A stretch of 64,000 nt of DNA, from NCBI RefSeq assembly GCF_014652635.1, contig NZ_BMZE01000001.1, positions 754,051 to 818,050 on the forward strand, read 5' to 3'. How positions within the stretch are numbered: position 1 is the first letter of the stretch; the number at the start of each line of letters is the position of its first letter. This stretch comes from Devosia pacifica. GTDB taxonomy: Bacteria; Pseudomonadota; Alphaproteobacteria; Rhizobiales; Devosiaceae. Positions 14,886-25,353 of the stretch are shown here, piece by piece. The translations under genes and the position numbers were made by a program. Below the pieces are notes generated by a model, which saw nothing but the letters and a program-made list of their open reading frames with translations, ran no database searches and was not told the origin of the DNA.

Positions 14886-15832
14886 CGCCCTTCAATGATC
14901 TCGACACGCGCAATCAGCCCGCGGTGATTGGAGCCCAGCGGATCGGGAAGTGCCGATATCCGCGAAATATATGCGGGCTTGCGCGTGAAGATGTTGTCGA
15001 TCGGAACGCCGGCCGGACCGAACTCGGTCGGCCACGTCGCCGGATATTCCGGTCCGGGGATCATGCCGGTGTTCAACAGCAGCCGGTGGATATTGCCAGA
15101 CCAGGCAGCGGCGTTGAGATCGCCGGCAAGCACCAGCGCGCCTTCGCTCTGGTTCAGAAACTGCGTCAGTTTGAACGCTTCTCCCTGCGCCTGCCAATCG
15201 AAATATGGCTTAGTCAGGTGGACTGCAGCCAACCGGACCGGCTCGCCATCAATAGTGGTGCGGGCCAGAATTGTGCGGTTTGGCGAGAATGAACTGAGGC
15301 TCAAGATGTCGACATCGATCAGTTCGGTCTTTGACAGGATCATCAGATCGCAGGTCGCGACCTCGACGCAGCCAGCGCGATACGGATAGCGCTGCGACAG
15401 CCGCGAGAACTCGCTGTAGACCGGCGCGCCTTCGGTTAATACGACGACATCGGCATCCCGCTCGAGCAGCATGTCGGCAATCGCCTCACCGTTCTGGTTG
15501 GAGATCAGCACGTTGAAGCTGAGGACATCGAACCCCGTTGCGAACTCGGCTCCCTCAACCAGGGTGCGCGCCTGTTGCTGCGTGTTGATGATCGACCAGC
15601 TATGGAAAAGGCTCGCGATGAGCAGTAGCGCCGTTCCCAGAGCACGCCACGGTGCGGCAAGGAATAGGAACGCTGGCAAGAAAACGGCGAGACCGATTGC
15701 CAGATGAAGCCTGAGCGATTGCAGAAGCGCTTGGCCCGGCAAATATGGCGGCGCACTCGCCGCAATGACGATCAGACCGACCACGAAGGCCAGGCCCGTT
15801 ACAATCCCTCTGATCTCGCGCTTGTCGATCAT
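14882..15832 (-). CDS. Membrane-anchored endonuclease/exonuclease/phosphatase-family protein
   Basis: 316 residues. Three N-terminal hydrophobic segments (about 9-30, 40-60, 64-84) precede an EEP domain from about 100: FNVLISNQN (metal site Asn), LTEGAPVYSEF (Glu), AAVHLTKP, LAGDLNAAAWS (Asp-x-Asn) and SNHRGLIAR (His). Family members cleave phosphodiesters in nucleic acids, lipids or inositol phosphates, here probably outside the cytoplasmic membrane. Start ATG at 15832 directly follows an in-frame GTG. Substrate unknown. Confidence 0.85.
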   Translation of the reverse strand: MIDKREIRGIVTGLAFVVGLIVIAASAPPYLPGQALLQSLRLHLAIGLAVFLPAFLFLAAPWRALGTALLLIASLFHSWSIINTQQQARTLVEGAEFATGFDVLSFNVLISNQNGEAIADMLLERDADVVVLTEGAPVYSEFSRLSQRYPYRAGCVEVATCDLMILSKTELIDVDILSLSSFSPNRTILARTTIDGEPVRLAAVHLTKPYFDWQAQGEAFKLTQFLNQSEGALVLAGDLNAAAWSGNIHRLLLNTGMIPGPEYPATWPTEFGPAGVPIDNIFTRKPAYISRISALPDPLGSNHRGLIARVEIIEGR

Positions 15833-15902
15833 CACGTTCCCGGCACAGGAGAGCGTGATGACCGGAGTTCATCGCAATTGCAATCGCCTTGTGGCGATAT
15901 GG

Positions 15903-16364
15903 CTAAAGCTGTTTACGCATCTGAACGCAACTGGCCGATATCCCTTCCAACTCGGCCGCATCCCATTCGTGTCGTTCCCAGCCCGTGCGGGTGTAGTAGC
16001 CCTCGGCGGTCCTGATCGCATTGACGTAGAGCGTATGCCATCCATTCACATGCGCCTGCTGATCGATGAGCGCCTGAAGCGATCGCCCATACCCCTGCCC
16101 CTGCAATTCGGTAAGTATAGCGACGAGCCGAACCACGCCGACGTCACCGCCGCGGCTGTCGAGCCGCGTCGTACCGATGCCGCGTTCGTCATCGTAAAGC
16201 ACATAAGGCTGGTTGCCCGGCGCACGATCATCAGCATGGTCTTCGTCATAGCTGACGTGCCCAAGCGGACGACCCGGAACAAACAGCACTGCACGCCTTA
16301 TGGCATGCAGTGCTGTCCAGTCATGTTCCGTACGCACCGGCTGAAGCCGGAGCGAGGCGGTCAT
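15903..16364 (-). CDS. GNAT-family N-acetyltransferase
   Basis: 153 residues. The acetyl-CoA loop is recognisable as LQGQGYGRSLQALI (about 89-102), preceded by the strand VVRLVAILTE and followed by LYVNAIRTAEGYYTRTGWE, the usual GNAT end. Its start overlaps the stop of leuA by ATGA, so the two are co-translated; this does not by itself imply leucine chemistry. Substrate unknown. Confidence 0.85.
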   Translation of the reverse strand: MTASLRLQPVRTEHDWTALHAIRRAVLFVPGRPLGHVSYDEDHADDRAPGNQPYVLYDDERGIGTTRLDSRGGDVGVVRLVAILTELQGQGYGRSLQALIDQQAHVNGWHTLYVNAIRTAEGYYTRTGWERHEWDAAELEGISASCVQMRKQL

Positions 16365-17917
16365 CCCGCCATCGCTCCTTGCGCAGATGCGCCGCGATCC
16401 ATCAGCAGCCGGTTATAGGCATTGAGATAGGCGCGCGCCGAAGCCACCAGCGTATCCGGTTCGGCCGCGTTGCCCGAAACGATCTTGCCATTCATTTCGA
16501 GGCGCACATGTGCGTTCGCCTGCGCGTCGGTGCCGCCGGTGACGCCATCGACGGCATAAAGCACCAGATGCGGCTCCTGCCCCACTGCCTGCTTGATGGC
16601 CGAGAAGATTGCGTCGACCGAGCCCATCCCCTCGTAGCTCACGGCAGAAACCTCGCCATCGATCGACAGCGTCAGATTGCAGGTGTGAACGCCGCCGGTC
16701 TTGGAAACCACTTCCATGCCGACGAGCTTGATGCGGTCGCTGGACGAGCCGACTTCGTCGTCGACAAGGGCGATTATATCGGCATCGTAGATATGCTTCT
16801 TGCGGTCGGCCAAGTCCTTGAAGCGCACAAACGCTTCCTGAAAGGCATTGTCGCCAAGCTCATAGCCCAGTTCGCGCAACTTGTCCTTGAAGGCCGCGCG
16901 GCCGGAATGCTTGCCCATGACCAGTGTTGTCGCCTTGATACCGACGCTGGCCGGGGTCATGATCTCGTAGGTCTCGGCGTTTTTCAGCATGCCATCCTGG
17001 TGGATGCCGCTTTCATGCGCGAAGGCGTTCTTGCCGACGATAGACTTGTTGTACTGCACCGGAAAATTGGACGCTGCAGATACGATCTTGCTGGCACGGC
17101 TGAGATGTGTCGATTCGACATTGGTGAAAAACGGCATCGCGTCGCCGCGAGTCTGCAACGCCATGACAATCTCTTCCAGCGCCGCATTGCCGGCCCGTTC
17201 GCCAAGGCCGTTGATCGTGCACTCCACCTGACGCGCGCCACCGGCGACTGCTGCCAGCGAGTTGGCCACTGCCATCCCGAGATCGTCGTGGCAATGCGCC
17301 GAAAACACCACGTCTTCCGCGCCGGGCACCTTCTCACGCATGGTCTTGAACATCTGGAAGTGTTCTTCGGGGATCGTATACCCAACCGTATCCGGCAGGT
17401 TGATCGTGCGTGCGCCAGCCTTGATCGCCGTCTCGACACAGCGCATCAGGAAGTCCATCGGAGTGCGGGTCGCGTCCATCGCCGACCATTCGACATCATC
17501 AATCAGGTTGCGGGCCTGCCCGACGGTCTTGGTGATGATCTCGATCACCTCGTCCTCGGTCTTTTTCATCTGGTGTGCCAGATGAATTGGCGACGTCGAG
17601 ACGAATGTGTGGATGCGCCCGCGCTGGGCATGACGCACGGCCTCACCGGCCCGGTCGATGTCCGCGGGTATGGCGCGGGCAAGCCCGGCTACGGTGGCCT
17701 TTTTTACCTGCTTGGCGACGGCCACGACGGCCTCGAAATCGCCGACAGAGGCGATGGGAAAGCCCGCCTCGATGATATCGACGCCCATTTCGTCGAGAAC
17801 TTCCGCGACCTGCAGTTTTTCCTCGAGAGTCATGGTAGCGCCCGGCGATTGCTCGCCATCACGCAGGGTGGTGTCGAAAATAAAGACGCGGTCGCGGTTG
17901 CTGGTATCTGTCGTCAT
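16361..17917 (-). CDS. leuA: 2-isopropylmalate synthase
   Basis: 518 residues, typical for LeuA. The HMGL-like TIM barrel begins at about residue 10 with FDTTLRDGEQSPGATM; metal ligands are visible in HCHDDLGMAVANSL, and ECTINGLGERAGN follows. The C-terminal 130 residues form the leucine-binding regulatory domain (SYEGMGSVDAIFSAIK, VRLEMNGKIVSG). It condenses acetyl-CoA with 2-oxoisovalerate, the first committed step to leucine. Start ATG at 17917 with AGGATGAG upstream. An upstream hydrophobic Leu-rich frame may be a regulatory leader (see findings). Confidence 0.97.
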   Translation of the reverse strand: MTTDTSNRDRVFIFDTTLRDGEQSPGATMTLEEKLQVAEVLDEMGVDIIEAGFPIASVGDFEAVVAVAKQVKKATVAGLARAIPADIDRAGEAVRHAQRGRIHTFVSTSPIHLAHQMKKTEDEVIEIITKTVGQARNLIDDVEWSAMDATRTPMDFLMRCVETAIKAGARTINLPDTVGYTIPEEHFQMFKTMREKVPGAEDVVFSAHCHDDLGMAVANSLAAVAGGARQVECTINGLGERAGNAALEEIVMALQTRGDAMPFFTNVESTHLSRASKIVSAASNFPVQYNKSIVGKNAFAHESGIHQDGMLKNAETYEIMTPASVGIKATTLVMGKHSGRAAFKDKLRELGYELGDNAFQEAFVRFKDLADRKKHIYDADIIALVDDEVGSSSDRIKLVGMEVVSKTGGVHTCNLTLSIDGEVSAVSYEGMGSVDAIFSAIKQAVGQEPHLVLYAVDGVTGGTDAQANAHVRLEMNGKIVSGNAAEPDTLVASARAYLNAYNRLLMDRGASAQGAMAG

Positions 17918-18031
17918 GTCTTGCTCATCCTATCGCCGGCTCGAGAGCAATGCTCAAGATGCCGGACAAACTGAAGTGTTCGGCTGCTGGACAATCCCCT
18001 GATGACCCGCTCGCACAAAACGAGCTGCCGG

Positions 18032-18133
18032 TTACCAGGGGCTGATAAGGAGCAGGAGGAGCAGAGCGCCGAGCAGAAATCCATGCGCAGCATATTCGCG
18101 CAGCTTCTGGCTGTCGCGAGTGCTTTTCGTCAT
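18032..18133 (-). CDS. Leu-rich small peptide upstream of leuA (leader or membrane peptide)
   Basis: 33 codons from ATG 18131-18133 (other in-frame ATGs at 18157 and 18232). The C-terminus is GFLLGALLLLLLISPW, with six consecutive Leu codons using four different synonyms. It ends 114 bases before leuA. It could be a one-helix membrane protein, or a leader peptide sensing Leu-tRNA. Against classical attenuation, I see no U-run terminator between it and leuA; in favour, CCCCTG at its last codons can pair with CAGGGG downstream, and a CCGGC/GCCGG hairpin adjoins the leuA start. No good ribosome-binding site. Confidence 0.4.
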   Translation of the reverse strand: MTKSTRDSQKLREYAAHGFLLGALLLLLLISPW

Positions 18134-18247
18134 AGCAATGGCGCGCGAGCGCTTCATGGCTTGGATCCCGGTTCGCCGACAACAATGCGCGAGTTTCTCG
18201 TCCTGTGCAAGACCGTATGCGGCTGAGTGCATTGTACGATGTCTCGT

Positions 18248-19135
18248 TCAGTCGATATCCAGTTGCCCTTCGCCCACCAGCACAGCGTCTCCGCCAATGC
18301 CGGCATGGATCAGTCTGCCTTCCTCGAGCCGGAAATAAAGCCGGATGCGGCACGGCCGCCCCATCTCGTCACCCTGCCTCAATGTCAGTTCCGCCTGACC
18401 GCTATCGCCGTAACGCTCGGCCAGGGCGCCGATTAGGGCTGCAGCGGCGGATCCGGTGCCCGGATCTTCCTTGAGACCCATGCCGGGAGAGAACATACGT
18501 GCCGCCAGCTCGTTTCCATCCTCGCCCGGCGTTTCGGTGAAAACATAGACAGAGTGCCGGCCCACCGGAAAAAGCTCTGGCCAACGCGCTCCGAAAACCG
18601 GACTGGCCTTGGCCAAAGCATCAGGACCGCGCACTGGAATGAGGTAAAATGGATTGCCGGCCGAGTAGACCTCAGGCGCGTAAGAGCCGCAACCAATCTC
18701 CTCAGGATCAAGGCCCAGCACCATGGCGATATCGCGCCTCGCTGGCGCTGGCCCGGCGGGCTCAGGCAGCTTTGGCAGGGTGAACCTTGCCTCTCCCTGA
18801 CGCGGCCCGACGCGCTCGAACAAGGTGGTGACAAGTCCCACCTCTTCCTCAAGCCGCATCGCGCTCATCTTGCGCGCCAGCCCCAGCGCCACCGCGGCGC
18901 CAACAGTCGGATGCCCCGCGAACGGCAATTCAACCATCGGTGTAAATATCCGCAGGCGCGCCGTGTTCGAACTCGATGCCGGCGGCAGTACGAACACGGT
19001 CTCCGAGAGGTTGAACTCGCGCGCTATCGCCTGCATCGATTGAGAAGACAGGCGCTGCGCATCATGCACCACTGCCAGCGGATTGCCGGCTAGCGGCTGG
19101 CTCGTGAAGACGTCGAGCAGTTGATATCTCAGCAT
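18248..19135 (-). CDS. PhzF-family isomerase/epimerase-like protein
   Basis: 295 residues, standard for PhzF. The N-terminal half has DVFTSQPLAGNPLAVV (9-24) and the catalytic-type Glu45 in NLSETVF; ELPFAGHPTVGAA marks the conserved mid-domain. The second half shows GSGSA-like DPGTGSAAAALI. The PhzF fold is that of diaminopimelate epimerase; members isomerise varied small molecules, and only some make phenazines. No phenazine genes are nearby. It overlaps nothing; a GFA gene lies 17 bp upstream on the same strand. Confidence 0.9.
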   Translation of the reverse strand: MLRYQLLDVFTSQPLAGNPLAVVHDAQRLSSQSMQAIAREFNLSETVFVLPPASSSNTARLRIFTPMVELPFAGHPTVGAAVALGLARKMSAMRLEEEVGLVTTLFERVGPRQGEARFTLPKLPEPAGPAPARRDIAMVLGLDPEEIGCGSYAPEVYSAGNPFYLIPVRGPDALAKASPVFGARWPELFPVGRHSVYVFTETPGEDGNELAARMFSPGMGLKEDPGTGSAAAALIGALAERYGDSGQAELTLRQGDEMGRPCRIRLYFRLEEGRLIHAGIGGDAVLVGEGQLDID

Positions 19136-19152
19136 GTCGTCTGCCCCTTGGA

Positions 19153-19626
19153 CTAACTCTGTGCTGCCATCTGCCGCTGCCAGGCCGCATAGAGCGGATC
19201 ACGCGAGGGCGGCTGCCCGTCAAAATTGACGAGATGCGGATCGATTTCGACCCAATGAGCGCGGCTGGCAGTCCAGATATTGCCAACCGGCCTGACCCAG
19301 GCGAGGTCATCGAGCGTGCCGGCCCGCACCACGAGCATCTCGGGTGACGACAATGGCTCGTTCCAGAGCTTTGTCCCGCACTCGGCACAAGCGAACATAC
19401 GGACGACGCGGCCGCTATCAGCTGGCTTGTCGTAGTGCACCACCGAGCCGTCAAGAATGTTCAGAGACTCAGCGTTGACCGGCATGGACATCGACCAGCC
19501 GGCTCCCGAGAACCTCTGGCAATCCTTGCAATGGCAATTGTAAACCGCCAGCGGCGGTGCCGTCAGTTCGTAGCGCACCGATCTGCACACGCACCCGCCC
19601 TGAACGGGAAAGTCTGGCATCGACAT
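19153..19626 (-). CDS. GFA-family (glutathione-dependent formaldehyde-activating-like) zinc protein
   Basis: 157 residues from ATG 19624-19626 (AGGAG about 10 bases upstream). The three Cys clusters of the family are intact: Cys12-x-Cys14, Cys31-x-Cys33-xx-Cys36 (NCHCKDCQRFSG) and Cys80-xx-Cys83 (CAECGTKLW). These bind zinc and, in Gfa, glutathione; most paralogues have unknown activity. Likely co-transcribed with phzF downstream. Confidence 0.9.
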   Translation of the reverse strand: MSMPDFPVQGGCVCRSVRYELTAPPLAVYNCHCKDCQRFSGAGWSMSMPVNAESLNILDGSVVHYDKPADSGRVVRMFACAECGTKLWNEPLSSPEMLVVRAGTLDDLAWVRPVGNIWTASRAHWVEIDPHLVNFDGQPPSRDPLYAAWQRQMAAQS

Positions 19627-19688
19627 CGTCGCCGATCTCCTCTTGAAGCCGAACCTTTCTAGGTCCCGCTCATCGGTATCATGAAAAA

Positions 19689-19711
19689 GGGCGCCCGCAA
19701 CGCGGACGCCC
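19689..19711 (-). terminator. Rho-independent terminator of ilvC
   Basis: A 10-bp stem (19689-19698 with 19702-19711, one G-U) with a 3-base loop, followed on the minus strand by five T (19688-19684). It lies 22 bases after the ilvC stop. Confidence 0.88.
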
Positions 19712-19733
19712 CAGGGTTTAACGGCAGCCGCCG

Positions 19734-21423
<1,690 letters not shown>

Positions 21424-21462
21424 GGCGAATTTCCTCTAAACTCAAAGTTCCGCAAGTGGCGT

Positions 21463-21477
21463 ACCGTACGTTACGGT
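21463..21477. promoter_or_regulatory. TetR-type operator candidate
   Basis: ACCGTA and TACGGT flank CGT; the overlapping CGTACCGTACG (21460-21470) is a second perfect palindrome. Position between the divergent tetR start (21423) and the oxidoreductase, and similarity to GTAC-rich TetR operators, support an autoregulatory site. Confidence 0.6.
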
Positions 21478-21504
21478 TCGGCGTCAAGCAGAGAGTTCTT
21501 GCCT

Positions 21505-21530
21505 GCTTCATCGGCACTTGCCGATGAAGC
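21505..21530. repeat. 26-bp palindrome upstream of Old Yellow Enzyme gene
   Basis: GCTTCATCGGCA (21505-21516) and TGCCGATGAAGC (21519-21530) form a perfect 12-bp inverted repeat with a 2-base centre. A degenerate copy (CTTCATCG at 21545-21552, TGCCGAT at 21558-21564) follows 14 bases later. It lies in the 5' leader of the oxidoreductase gene and may be an operator for a dimeric regulator or an RNA hairpin. Confidence 0.7.
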
Positions 21531-21586
21531 ATTCTGTGCTACAACTTCATCGTAAAGTGCCGATAATAGGAAAGGCGATCAGATCG

Positions 21587-22732
21587 ATGTCTCAAGCCAA
21601 CACCCCTCCCTTGTTCCAGCCTTTTGAGGCGCGCGGCCTGACATTACGTAACCGGACCGTCGTCGCACCCATGTGCCAATACTCCGCAGTCAACGGGCTT
21701 GCCAACGATTGGCATTTTGTTCATCTCGGCCGATTTGCGCTTGGTGGTTTTGGTCTGGTCATTGTCGAAGCCACCGCAGTTACCGCTGACGGCCGCATCT
21801 CCTATGGTGACCTTGGTCTGTGGAACGATGAGCAGATCGCTCCGCTCAAGCGCATCAACGACTTTATTCATGCCCAGGGATCGACGGCCGGCCTGCAGTT
21901 GGCGCATGCCGGACGCAAGGCATCGACTCCGATCGCCTGGCGCCACGGCTTTGACGAAACCGAGGCCGAAAAAGCGGCCGTTGGTTTTGAAAGCTGGACA
22001 CCTGTGGCCCCGAGCCCGGTGATCCATGCCGAAGGATCGGATTTCACCACGCCGGTCGAACTCGACGAGGCCGGGCTCGATGCGATCGTCGAGGCATTCG
22101 CGAGTGCAACGCGCCGTGCGCTCGATGCGGGCTTTGACCTCGTCGAGGTACACGCAGCACACGGTTATTTGCTGAATCAGTTTCTATCGCCGCTCGCCAA
22201 CCAACGGACGGATAGCTATGGCGGCAGTCGCGAGAACCGCATGCGGTTCCCGTTGCGGGTGGTTGAGGCCGTCCGTGAGCACTGGCCCGAAGATCGCCCC
22301 CTCGCCTTACGAATCTCCGTCAGCGACAATCATCCGGACGGCTGGAGCGTCGAGGACAGCATCGCCTTCGTCAACGAACTCAAGGCGCGCGGCGTCGACA
22401 TCATCGACTGCTCCTCAGGCGGCTTTTCTGGCGGGCGGATTAAGGCCGAGCCGCTATACCAGGTGCCGTTTTCTGAAGCGATCCGACAGGCAACGGGTGT
22501 GCCCACAATGGCCGTCGGCCTGATTCATGACCCCATTGCCGCCAACAGGATGATTGCCGAAGGACAGGCGGACTTCGCGGCGCTTGCCCGCGGCGCGCTT
22601 GACGACCCCAATTGGCCGGTACACGCCGCCAAGGCACTACAGGAAGAACCGGACTATGATCTCTGGCCGATACAGGCCGCAGCCCGCATGCGCGACCGCG
22701 ATCGCAGTCTCGCCGCCGGCGCAACGCGTTAA
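21587..22732 (+). CDS. Old Yellow Enzyme family NADH:flavin oxidoreductase (YqjM-like)
   Basis: 381 residues from ATG 21587; an earlier in-frame ATG at 21518 lies inside the palindrome region. FMN-binding TIM barrel with PMCQYSA (Cys30 and Tyr32 match the redox-sensing Cys and Tyr of YqjM), HAAHGYLLNQF with the substrate-binding His pair, TDSYGGS, and a C-terminal DFAALARGALDDPNWP. It reduces activated alkenes, often electrophile or xenobiotic stress products. The divergent TetR regulator suggests inducible expression by such compounds. Confidence 0.93.
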   Translation: MSQANTPPLFQPFEARGLTLRNRTVVAPMCQYSAVNGLANDWHFVHLGRFALGGFGLVIVEATAVTADGRISYGDLGLWNDEQIAPLKRINDFIHAQGSTAGLQLAHAGRKASTPIAWRHGFDETEAEKAAVGFESWTPVAPSPVIHAEGSDFTTPVELDEAGLDAIVEAFASATRRALDAGFDLVEVHAAHGYLLNQFLSPLANQRTDSYGGSRENRMRFPLRVVEAVREHWPEDRPLALRISVSDNHPDGWSVEDSIAFVNELKARGVDIIDCSSGGFSGGRIKAEPLYQVPFSEAIRQATGVPTMAVGLIHDPIAANRMIAEGQADFAALARGALDDPNWPVHAAKALQEEPDYDLWPIQAAARMRDRDRSLAAGATR

Positions 22733-22733
22733 C

Positions 22734-22801
22734 GGTTTGCAAACCATGATTTTTGGAGCGGTGCCCCGCTCAGACGATTGATGCAACTCGATCCAAAAAT
22801 C
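22734..22801. repeat. Nested inverted repeats downstream of the oxidoreductase
   Basis: GGTTTGCAAACC (22734-22745) overlaps the 3' end of the gene and is followed by ATGATTTTT, a weak terminator. GATTTTTGGA (22748-22757) then pairs perfectly with TCCAAAAATC (22792-22801) across 34 bases that hold a small GCGG/CCGC hairpin. Confidence 0.5.
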
Positions 22802-22875
22802 ACCGCAATCGGGGTGCCACTCTTGTCTTGCTGATCCGGGATAACCAGATCAGCGTCGTTGAAGGGGAACATGAC

Positions 22876-23313
22876 ATGGATACCAAGGCCGCTATTTTCG
22901 CACTGCTCAGTGTTTGGGGTGTTGGCACATGCATGGCCCTGCCTGCTTCGGCGCAAGATATCGAAACTGAAACCGAGGCCGGAGACGACGGCGAGACCTC
23001 CAAAAATCCCTTGCTAAATCGCGTCTGGGTCCGGGCGGACGAAACCGGTCTGCCCGGCCCAATGCACATCTTCCTGCAGGACGGCACGCTGGTCTCGGAC
23101 AGCTGCTGGGAAACCTATCGGCTTTCCGAGTGGCAGCAGGTCTCGACGTCACGGATCAGCTGGGACGAGGACGGCATGAAGATCGATGCCGACATCGCGA
23201 GCCTGAACGAGGGCGAACTTGTTCTGCGTCTGCATCGCATTGGCGGCAGCGTCGAGGAGCAGCGTTTCACCGCAGCCAACGTGCCCTATGTCTGCCCGGA
23301 TATCGAAACCTGA
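22876..23313 (+). CDS. Exported small protein, unknown function
   Basis: 145 residues. The N-terminus (MDTKAAIFALLSVWGVG...PASAQD) is a signal peptide with cleavage expected after Ala-Ser-Ala near residue 26. The mature part is a small beta protein: RVWVRADETGLPGPMHIFLQDG, DSCWETYRLSEW, and a terminal VPYVCPD; the two Cys could form a disulfide. The pattern resembles short periplasmic META-like or copper-resistance-like domains, but no family is certain. Start chosen because the signal peptide begins there. Confidence 0.7.
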   Translation: MDTKAAIFALLSVWGVGTCMALPASAQDIETETEAGDDGETSKNPLLNRVWVRADETGLPGPMHIFLQDGTLVSDSCWETYRLSEWQQVSTSRISWDEDGMKIDADIASLNEGELVLRLHRIGGSVEEQRFTAANVPYVCPDIET

Positions 23314-23325
23314 GGTCCAAGCGCC

Positions 23326-25251
23326 TCAGAGCACCAGCTGCGTACCGATTTCGACCACCCGACCGGTCGGGATGTGGAAATACTCCGTCGCATCGCTGGC
23401 ATTACGCGCGAGCCGTGCGAAGACACGATCCTGCCAACGCCTGAGCATGTTCCCCTTTTGCCCTGCCTTGAGTGAGCGCCGGGACAGGAAAAACGATGTC
23501 GACATGATATCGAACTTCCACCCGATCTTACGGGCAAGTGCCAGCGCCTTGGGGATATTCGGCTCTTCCATATAGCCAAACGTCACGATCACGCGGCTGA
23601 ACAGCTCGTTATAGGCTTCGTAGTGAACCTTCTCGTCATCGGGCACACGCGGCGATGGCGACGTGTTGACTGTGAGGATCACGTTCGACTCGTGCAAGAC
23701 TTTGTAGTGCTTGAGCGAGTGCAGCAACGCCGTGGGGGCGCCTTCGATGTCGCTGGTCAGGAAGATCGCCGTGCCGGGCACCGTTGTCGGACGCTTCTTT
23801 GCGAGGTTGTCGACGAGGAAGGATAGCGGCACTTCGTCCCGACGGGTCTTTTCAGCCAGACGGCGACGCCCCAGCATCCAGGTCACCATTACCAGTGACA
23901 CGATCGCAGCGACCGCCACCGGCACCCAGCCGCCGTTGAAGATCTTGGCGGCGTTGACGATGAAGAAGCCTCCGTCGATCACGGCGTAGAGCGCTGCGAA
24001 GCCAACGAGCCATATGGTGTGCCATTTCCAGTTGCGGCGCATCACCACCAGCAGCAGCGCCAGCGTGACGATCATGATGCCCGATACGGCAATGCCATAA
24101 GCCTGGCTGAGCGCCTCGGAACTGCGGAAAGCCACGACGAGGATCAGCACCATGATCATCAGGAAGCTGTTGACCTGCGGCATGTACACCTGGCCGCTCT
24201 GCGTCTCGGAGGTATGGCGTACGACCATGCGCGGCAGCAAATTGAGCGCGATTGCCTGCTGCGTCAGGCTATAGGCGCCGGAAATTACCGCTTGACTGGC
24301 AATAATCGTGGCCATGGTTGCAAGGGCTACGAACGGGCCAATGGCCCAATCGGGATGCATCTCAAAAAATGGGCTTCGGACGGTTTCCGGGCCGACACTG
24401 AGCACAAATGCCCCCTGCCCGAAGTAATTCAGCAGCAGACACGGGAATACGAGACCGAACCAGGCCAGAACGATCGGGCGACGCCCGAAGTGACCGATAT
24501 CGACATAGAGCGCCTCTGCACCCGTGACCGCTAGAAACACGGCACCCATGACGACAAAGGCGAGATTGGCGTGGGTGACGAGAAATTCGATCGCATAATA
24601 CGGATTCAGCGCTGCGAGAATTCCCGGATACTGGACGATGTGAACGACGCCGATAGTGCCAAGAACAAGGAACCAGACCGCCGTAATCGGGCCGAACACG
24701 ATGGCCACGCCCGCCGTACCAAACCTTTGCACCGCAAAAAGCCCGACAATGATGACGAGGGTGATCGGCACAACCCACCGCGTCATGTTCGGCGCCACAA
24801 TCTCAAGGCCCTCGACCGCAGAGAGCACCGAGATTGCCGGCGTGATCATCGCATCGCCGTAGAACATCGCGGCGCCGAGCACGCCCAGACCAGTAATCCA
24901 GGTCGGCGCTTTGTCGAATGTCTTGCGCGCGAGCGACATCAGCGAAAGCGTGCCGCCTTCGCCGTTATTGTCGGCACGGGTAACGAAGAAGATGTACTTG
25001 ACGGCAACAGTCAGCGTCAAAGCCCAGACGATCAGCGACAACAGCCCGAGGATTTCACCTGTTGTGTTGTGGCCGCCCGGTGCCACGCTCATAGCCTGCC
25101 GGAAGGCATAGATTGGACTGGTGCCGATATCTCCGTAAACGACACCAACGACGCCTAGAGTGAGGAGCGGAAGGCTGCCGTGGCCGTTGCCGGCCTGTTC
25201 GGTCGCAACGTCACCGGCTGGGGTGCTGCCGGCGCTACTGGTTTGCGTCAT
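23326..25251 (-). CDS. kup: Kup-family potassium uptake transporter
   Basis: 641 residues. Twelve hydrophobic helices occupy about residues 28-460; GVVGVVYGDIGTSPIYAFR (N-terminal helix 1) and NGEGG (between helices 2 and 3) are Kup signatures. The C-terminal 170 residues are cytoplasmic. It imports K+ with protons, typically at low pH. Monocistronic; the short convergent exported gene ends 13 bp away. Confidence 0.95.
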   Translation of the reverse strand: MTQTSSAGSTPAGDVATEQAGNGHGSLPLLTLGVVGVVYGDIGTSPIYAFRQAMSVAPGGHNTTGEILGLLSLIVWALTLTVAVKYIFFVTRADNNGEGGTLSLMSLARKTFDKAPTWITGLGVLGAAMFYGDAMITPAISVLSAVEGLEIVAPNMTRWVVPITLVIIVGLFAVQRFGTAGVAIVFGPITAVWFLVLGTIGVVHIVQYPGILAALNPYYAIEFLVTHANLAFVVMGAVFLAVTGAEALYVDIGHFGRRPIVLAWFGLVFPCLLLNYFGQGAFVLSVGPETVRSPFFEMHPDWAIGPFVALATMATIIASQAVISGAYSLTQQAIALNLLPRMVVRHTSETQSGQVYMPQVNSFLMIMVLILVVAFRSSEALSQAYGIAVSGIMIVTLALLLVVMRRNWKWHTIWLVGFAALYAVIDGGFFIVNAAKIFNGGWVPVAVAAIVSLVMVTWMLGRRRLAEKTRRDEVPLSFLVDNLAKKRPTTVPGTAIFLTSDIEGAPTALLHSLKHYKVLHESNVILTVNTSPSPRVPDDEKVHYEAYNELFSRVIVTFGYMEEPNIPKALALARKIGWKFDIMSTSFFLSRRSLKAGQKGNMLRRWQDRVFARLARNASDATEYFHIPTGRVVEIGTQLVL

Positions 25252-25353
25252 GAGCTTTGGGCTACTGGTTCAAGGGCCGGCGCCCTATACACCCGCCCAC
25301 CCAGCGGCACAACCCGCGTCTCCCCGCCCGCACAAGGAGTTGCTTACAAAGCA

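Noticed and set aside
16310-17974. Long open frame antisense to leuA (554 codons)
   Set aside because: It is a shadow of a GC-rich real gene; His-rich, Arg-rich composition, no ribosome-binding site, and leuA is certain on the other strand.
17918-18034. Classical transcription attenuator for leuA
   Set aside because: No stem followed by a T-run was found between the Leu-rich frame and leuA, so I list it only as an open question.
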